Part shown: piece after piece, positions 58,136-64,000 of the stretch
How the letters are laid out: each line of letters opens with the position of its first letter
Position numbering within the stretch: the first letter of the stretch is position 1
DNA from: Hyparrhenia diplandra
Lineage: Eukaryota > Streptophyta > Magnoliopsida > Poales > Poaceae
Length of the DNA stretch: 64,000 nt
NCBI GenBank assembly: GCA_015847255.1
Contig: JADLZK010011195.1
Location: 167,293-231,292 of the forward strand
Direction of reading: 5' to 3'
Made by a program: the position numbers and the translations under genes
The notes under the pieces: model-generated
The model's database searches: none
What the model was told of the DNA's origin: nothing
The model's input: only the letters and a program-made list of their open reading frames with translations

Positions 58136-59860
58136 ATTTTGATCAGATATCTACCATGGATCGATCAGCAAATGATGGCAAATAAAGAATGGAGTTCTAA
58201 AAAGAATGTGGATTTACTGTTCATGGCCAAGAACAGATATGTCGAACAGAGTACACAATTTCAGATCTCAATTTGGGACAGATGGTCCAGCTATGGGTCG
58301 AAGACTCAACACAGAAGCAGAGCTACAACACGGAGGAATTTTTGTGTTACTCACCACACTAGTGACTTTTTTTTAGAGACCACACCCGTTAGCAGGCGTA
58401 TTTCAACCACACTAGTGACTTGTGTATAGTATTAATATATGTTGGTCTTAGTTGAGAACCGTATTCTAAAATAGGTATGTATGTGAGCATTCTGTATCGT
58501 GGTGTGGATCATAATTAGTAGGGGACGTGAGATGGTTATATTATTATCCATCTAATTGCATTTGTACAAATAAACGAAAGATGCAATTGCACTGCAAATG
58601 TCGTTTTTGTGTGTAATCACATAGTACCATCACCTAATGCAGTCGAGGAATTATACTTTTAAAATTATATGTGTTTATTAATTATTAGTTGTGCTGTATT
58701 ATTGAATCTAGCACATTTTACCTTTGTTGAGTGATTTGCAGGAGCATAACATAATCAGTTAAGGAGAGAAAAACGTTTGGTTACATATAAGATAAAAACC
58801 TATTCCTTCCGCGCCACCTCTGCCAGCTGCTCTGCTTTTGGAAACCAGAGTGCCTCTACCTGGGGTCGGTGCTCTCGGATAGGGAGGCTGGGACGGACAC
58901 GGCGGCTCGCTACATCTAAATGGCCCGTCAGTGACACATGCCAGTTTTAACTGACAGTAGTACCTCTAGATCTAGGCATCTGGCTTTCAGAAGCACAGTT
59001 CATTTAACATGACACGGAAATATGTTGAGTTAATCAGACTAAAAAGCCGCCACTGCTTGTAAAAGAAGAGGCTTGATTGTTGGCTTCGCCTACTAAAAGC
59101 CACCACTGCTAAAGAGAACTCGTAAAAAGAAGTTCCAAGCTCATTGTCCACTGCTAGAGGCACTCTGGTTAAGGTCCTGTGCATATGGGCTCAGAAGTGG
59201 ATAGAGAATGATGTAGAGGATGGATGAGTTGGGGAGAATTGAGTATAGAGGGAGAGAATCTTGATGGCGAGACCTTTATAGGATGAATTAGAGTATCAGT
59301 GCGGGTAGTCACGAAACCTCTCAACAGTGTGTTGACACTGGGCACGCTGTTCGATCACAAGATGATGTCAAGCTGCTAAATCGGTTGAAGCCAGCCGAAG
59401 TTCAAGCACTGGGACATGAATGCTTGGAGCTTCTATCCATTTTTTCTCTTAAGCTTTGGTTGGACTAGTAGAGCCGATTCAAGCATGAGTCAGCCTTGTT
59501 TAGTTCCTATCAAAAACCTTTCACCTATCATGTTTTGAACCTAATTAGTCCGTGATTTGACACTCAAAGTGCTACAATAACACTTTGCTAATGATGGATT
59601 AATTAGTCTTAATAAATTCATCTCACTGTTTCCAGCTGAGTTGTGCAATTAATTTTTGTTAGTATCCTAAAACCCCTTCCAACATCACACGAAACATCCA
59701 ATGTCATATTGTCGCCAAATTTTTTGATCTTGACTCGGTGGCGTATGTGCCCTTCCTGCGACACTGCGAAGATGTGGACTTCGGCCTCTGTTGGATTGAT
59801 ATCGCTCCTACATAACATAAGTAGACGCTTGCTTTTTCGCAGTGGTAACATCTATATGTA
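58136..59860. other. Intergenic
   Basis: No supported gene. A short inverted match ACCAGAGTGCCTCTA occurs near 58847 and, complemented, near 59150. A 'ccttgtttagttcct' MITE-type end lies near 59489 without a matching partner. Confidence 0.4.
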
Positions 59861-60120
59861 CTCCTCTATACCCAAAAGCTTGACATTTAGGACAGCGTCC
59901 ATCTCCAAAAACACAACTTTAACCTCTTTTGTTATTATAAAAGTATTTATCGAAGAGTAATATATGTATACTTTTATTAAAAGTATTTTTCATGACAAAT
60001 CTATTCATATAGGTTTCATATTTGCAAAACTCAACAACATAAAAGTTATTGATAATTTATTCTCAATGTTTAACCCAAACCTTGTCCTAAAACGTCGAGC
60101 TTTTTGGGTATGGAGGGCAT
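59861..60120. mobile_element. Stowaway-like MITE, 260 bp
   Basis: Inverted ends CTCCTCTATACCCAAAAGCT at the left and GCTTTTTGGGTATGGAGGGC at the right, continuing inward as GACATTTAGGACA against TGTCCTAAAACGTC. Flanking TA at 59859-59860 and 60121-60122. Non-coding, AT-rich interior. Confidence 0.8.
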
Positions 60121-60631
60121 TAGTAGGAATGAACAAATCGAAGCAAAAGTAGCACATTATTTCGAGTCATAAAGAGCAAGTATTATGGCGGTACATGGCC
60201 CAGGCTAAATCTTGATGTCTTGGCGGAGGGAAGGGAGGAGAGAGAGGAGAAGCGGGTTGTAAGCTTACGGCCGGCTTGGGCACAAGAACCAAAATACTAT
60301 GTGAGATAGACAAGTGGACCCATGTATTAATTAGAAAAAGAGCTAACTCTCTTTTATGGGTGGGTCGTTGGGAGAAGGCCATAGGAACCTTACGGCCCGG
60401 CGATGTTCGGGTCAGATATAATACTTGCTCTAAAAGAGATTCTTTTTCATTATTTTGTTTTCACTTTCGGCGCCAGGCTCTGGCGCACCGTGTGGCCGTG
60501 GCGCCGCACAGAGGCGCGATCCTCGTGTCCCCGCAGGGCCACCGCAAGGGCGTGACGGGCGCAGCGCCGGTGCGGTAGTTTCAGTTTGCGATTGCGTGCC
60601 CGTTTAGTGCGACACTGGTGCGGGCCGGCGG

Positions 60632-61993
60632 TGTAGGATCTGATGGAAAGCTAAAGGGGGGGGTGAATAGGCTGACCCCCAAAAAAATCGACTGTCAAAA
60701 CTTAATCCTTTGCAGCCGATGAGAATCGCCGCGCAGCGTAAGGTCTTGGCTTTGCTTGCCGCGCGTATATTACGAGCGCCGGAGAACGCTTGCCCCTCGA
60801 TCTGATGGCCCGGTGCCGCCGCGTCAAAACCGGCCGCTGCCAAAGCGTTCTGGCAGAAGTTTGCACCGAGGCGAATCGAGAGGCGAAGTTTAACTCGCGA
60901 GGCAGAGAGCTACACACAAATACTTTCAGGAGAGCTAACAAAACCCTCACGGAACAACAGCAACAAAGTAGATCCATGAAACCCTAGCTCACAGAATATA
61001 TATGCAAGAATGTAAAGGAACACAAGTGACGCGAGGATTTATCCCGTGGTTCACAAATAAGCCACAAAAGGCTAGGTTACCTCCACGTTGTTGAGGTTGC
61101 CACACTGAGCTTAGCTTGCCCAACCGGCTTGCTTTTTCCCTCGTTCACAAGTCTAGGGAGTTAACCCTAGAGATGTGTGGGGTAATGTATTGATTTTTGT
61201 GAGGTTACAAAGCTCCCAAGGCTGCCACACGAAGGGGGCAAGCTCAAGGGTGACGCTTTAGCCCGTCTAGGGAGCAAAGCTCCAAGAGAAAAGAACCCTA
61301 GGGTTACGGCCAAAGCGTGAACCAAATGCTCTTTTGAGTGGGGGGAAGTAGTAGATCCGGTCTCCAATCGAAGTTTGCTGCCTTTTCTCTCAAGAATCCG
61401 TGGTGGGAGTGAGAGATAGAGTGGGAGCTCAAGATGCTTCAATGGAGGAGTGAGAGAGCAAGAATTACGTTTTTAAGTTGCCTTTAGCGAGGTGGGAGAA
61501 GTGGTGACCGGTGTGACCGTTGGGGGAAGGGTAGAGAGGGTATTTATACCGCAATGCGGACCTCAACGATGCAATTGATCGAACCACAAGCACTTAACAC
61601 GCAGCGACGCCCGCACCAATGCCATGACAAGATGCCGCCTTTGCCGCCAGCATAAAGGATAGAGGAAGTTATATCTTTGGGCGTTGTTGGCTTGGAGTTG
61701 AGTTTCACGGTTGGATTGGAGTTTTGAGCATTTGTTTCATCGGGTGACCAAGAGTCATAGAATCCCTCTTGATATGCGGCATTTCCTAGAACACAAGATT
61801 CAAAATATAAAAAGAATTTAAACGCCTTGGTCCGTAAAAACACCACCAACTTGCTCATGGGACTCCTCTTGACCTCGCATACATCAACTCCTTATTTTAT
61901 TTCCTGCATATCATCTCCTCAGAAATCTCATTAGTCCCCTAATTCGGTGGTCATCAACGCCAAAAACCCACATAGAGCTTGATTGCACTTACA
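60632..61993 (-). repeat. 3' LTR of a retrotransposon running off the right edge
   Basis: The segment starts TGTAGGATCTGATGG on the + strand and ends GCACTTACA. Read on the - strand it is TGTAAGTGCAATC...CCTACA, i.e. TG to CA. On the - strand it is preceded by the purine tract AAAAAAGGGGGGAGAT (61994-62009), the polypurine tract adjoining a 3' LTR. The far side has the CACCCCCC stretch common near the ends of such grass LTRs. The 5' LTR lies outside the window, so the target duplication cannot be checked. Confidence 0.75.
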
Positions 61994-64000
61994 ATCTCCC
62001 CCCTTTTTTGGTGATTGATGACAACCAAATTAGACTTTACATAAGATGAAGTCAAACTTGAGATTACGAGAGCCAAGGATGTAGGGAAACCCTCCCCTAA
62101 ATATGTGAATGAGATTTTGAATACTCAAGATGACATAAGACATCAAGATCACATATTTAGGTGCGAGGAAAAAGACCTCCCTCTAAATGTGTGAGTGAGT
62201 TTTGAATACTCAATTTGACATGAAAGTCAAGTTCACACATTTAGGTGATGTAAGGCCTCCCCCTACATCCATAGCTCGCTGTGGGTCTTTGAACCGGGTG
62301 TCAATAAATATATACGTGATGCATGAATTAGGCGTGACCAGTCGAGGGAACACAACGGGAACTGTCTGTGCGGTGAGGTGCGGCATCGTCGCGCCCGGGG
62401 TGCGTGGCGCTGCCGCGCCACAGGCATAGACTAACAAAGACATCATCCACAAAGACATACGAACAAATACGAGGAAATAAACTTAGCAACAGTTATCATA
62501 AAAAGAGGTTTAACAAGCAAAGATCAAATCGAGAAATAACAAGTCATAGGTGGCATTATTACATAAAATAGAGTTTCTCTCAAACTCACAACCTAACAAG
62601 CTACTCTCGCCGGATCTAAACAATGAAGCTCCATCTACTGCGACCATCCTCGAAGCACGACGTTGAAAAGTTTGACCCCTCTACTTTCTTCTAATTTTCT
62701 CCCCTTTGGCATCAAGTACCAAAAGTTCATAGAAAAGGAGAAGAAAAGCGAGAAAAGAGACACTCCTCACTAGAATCATCCCCCGCCGGAAGAAGTAGCC
62801 TCGTCCTCCCTCCCTCCTCCACGAGATAGCTGCACTCCCTCGATCGGGTAGAAGCTGACGAAGTCGGCGTCTAGCGGGAACTTTCTTTGTGAGATAGATC
62901 CAAGAATATCGGTCTGAATCCCTCGACTGCTAGTGCACGAGGAGCTACGGAAGGTCAGCACTGGCGTGAGGCGTAGGAATGGATGGAGGAACGGAAGTCC
63001 TTGCTTCTTCCTAACACTCTTGAAAGTATTTGCCTCACCTCCTGTAACGCATCTCATAAGTGCTGGCGAGATGCATAAGCACAATGTCCAAAAGATAGCC
63101 TTGATCCATTTCTTCACCTTGGACCGGAGCCACTTTGTGCCTCCTGGGCCTTGAGAGCTGGAAGGTCCGGAGATGTCCTCTCTTCCAGGCGTGTGCCGAG
63201 AGTCTGCCTTCTTACTTCCCATGTAGGCATGTGTCTTCTCAATATTGTAGATAGTGTGAAACCCATCCTTAGGAAATATCACCCGGTGACCTCTCTATCA
63301 TAAACATGATGTAAGGCCATAAAAAGGTGTTCCTTCGGCATCATCCATGGCAATGGCTGTTGTCTCAAATGAACCTTCCAACATTGAAAAGTTCATCATT
63401 TACTAAAAGAGCAGCGTAGATTCTGGGTAGCCATTGATATCGACTGCCCCATCCCTTCAGGATCAATGGGACACCCGCAAGATTGTTCATCACATAGAAG
63501 AACCTTTGAGTCCTTCTTCTCCCTCGCCATCTCGCATTCTTGGGCACCTCCCAACAATCTCTGATCATCTTGTAATCAATAGGATCCATGTCATGAATCT
63601 CAAGATATGTCTGTGCTCTTGCCCAAAACCAAGAATCGAGAATGTGATGTAATGAATCATGTAGTGCCTCACATCGGTCATCCGGTGGATGGTGTACGTG
63701 GTCTTGTCCCGAGGATAGGTAGCATGAATCCACTCAAGATTTCTTCATTCGGTCATACACGAATGACATGATGTCGGTCGGCTCAAACCTATTGCATGCT
63801 TCAATGGCTTCATCAAAACCGGCTTCATCCTTCTCGCCATCTTTCCAAAGTCAATAAAGTGCATCGTGGTGATCTTGCTCTTCTTGGAAATGAAAAATGG
63901 CGGTGAGGTAGAAGTTTGAGTGAAAAAGCTACCCAAAACCTCTCATCAAGGCCTCGGTCCTCTCATCCTCATAGACATTTATCTCTCTTGCTTCTACTAC
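61994..64000 (-). mobile_element. Internal region of the same retrotransposon (partial)
   Basis: It continues from the polypurine tract to the window edge. Motifs such as CTCCCCTTTGGCATCAAG near 62699 recur in grass LTR elements. It holds the decayed ORF at 62776-63936. No reverse transcriptase or integrase motif appears in the visible part. Confidence 0.6.
62776..63936 (-). pseudogene. Retroelement ORF of unknown function, frameshifted
   Basis: Three - strand pieces (63936-63745, 63733-63365, 63282-62776) form one protein-like sequence in shifted frames. It includes PTSCHSCMTE, then DMDPIDYKMIRDCWEVPKNA, RRTQRFFYVMNNLAGVPLIL, SRYQWLPRIYAALLVNDELF and KDGFHTIYNIEKTHAYMG. It resembles the gag-position proteins of large grass non-autonomous LTR elements, which lack a defined biochemical function. 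No zinc knuckle, protease or polymerase motif is seen. It is inactive in this copy. Confidence 0.55.

Noticed and set aside
59487..59690. MITE beginning ccttgtttagttcct
   Set aside because: No inverted partner end or target duplication could be found, so boundaries cannot be supported.

Overview
The window is plant nuclear DNA, almost certainly from a grass (Poaceae). Genes are split by GT-AG introns. Some exons and the 5' ends of genes are very GC-rich, while the intergenic DNA is AT-rich and full of MITEs, Mutator-like elements, Helitrons, hAT elements, an L1 LINE and LTR retrotransposons. The protein families also fit a grass: WAT1-related transporters, a PLAC8 protein, NLR proteins with the intron between P-loop and kinase-2 often seen in monocots, and a CHASE-domain cytokinin-receptor kinase. 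I cannot name the species. I found no prokaryotic-style operon, CRISPR array or rRNA gene, and no tRNA gene I would support.

Left third (1-21.3 kb): a tandemly duplicated locus. WAT1-related gene 1 (43-1668) and gene 2 (11924-21291) are intact paralogs on the + strand. Between them lie a small PLAC8 gene (8201-8735), two copies of a ~0.75 kb intergenic block (4878-5690 and 9690-10412), and a stranded copy of the gene-2 upstream block (7521-7601), which hints at a lost third copy. Intron 3 of gene 2 holds a 7.4 kb full-length but decayed L1 LINE. Its 16-bp target duplication sits directly against the 3' splice site.

Middle (21.3-44.7 kb): two NLR-type resistance genes on the - strand. NLR1 (23861-27229) carries stops in a tandemly duplicated piece of its LRR. 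NLR2 (37712-41931) carries three frameshifts, one of them in the P-loop. An LRR fragment copied from NLR1 lies between them (32433-32800). Around them are a Mutator-like element with a perfect 9-bp TSD (27633-29463), a compact LTR element with no visible pol (30176-32333), two adjacent minisatellites (33236-34400), a Helitron (35909-37767) whose 3' end codes the last residues of NLR2, a 0.94 kb palindromic element (42556-43491) and an RTE LINE tail.

Right third (44.7-64 kb): a ten-exon AHK3-type cytokinin-receptor histidine kinase on the - strand (45204-49437). Four one-base homopolymer-length changes break its frame. A 4.0 kb hAT transposon with perfect 8-bp TSDs (50250-54243) follows, then a long gene-poor stretch, a Stowaway MITE, and the 3' LTR plus part of the body of an LTR retrotransposon running off the right edge.

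In function, the WAT1 genes would move small solutes (auxin or amino acids in characterised relatives), the NLRs would be intracellular immune receptors, and the kinase would sense cytokinin. Nothing suggests that they act together. I see no convincing undescribed system. The most informative points are insertion histories: the L1 at a splice site, the Helitron-derived NLR tail, the MITE with its empty site in the paralogous block, and a minimal poly(A) insertion in an NLR intron. The frame-breaking changes in the kinase and NLRs are nearly all in homopolymers, so sequence error must be excluded before those genes are called pseudogenes.
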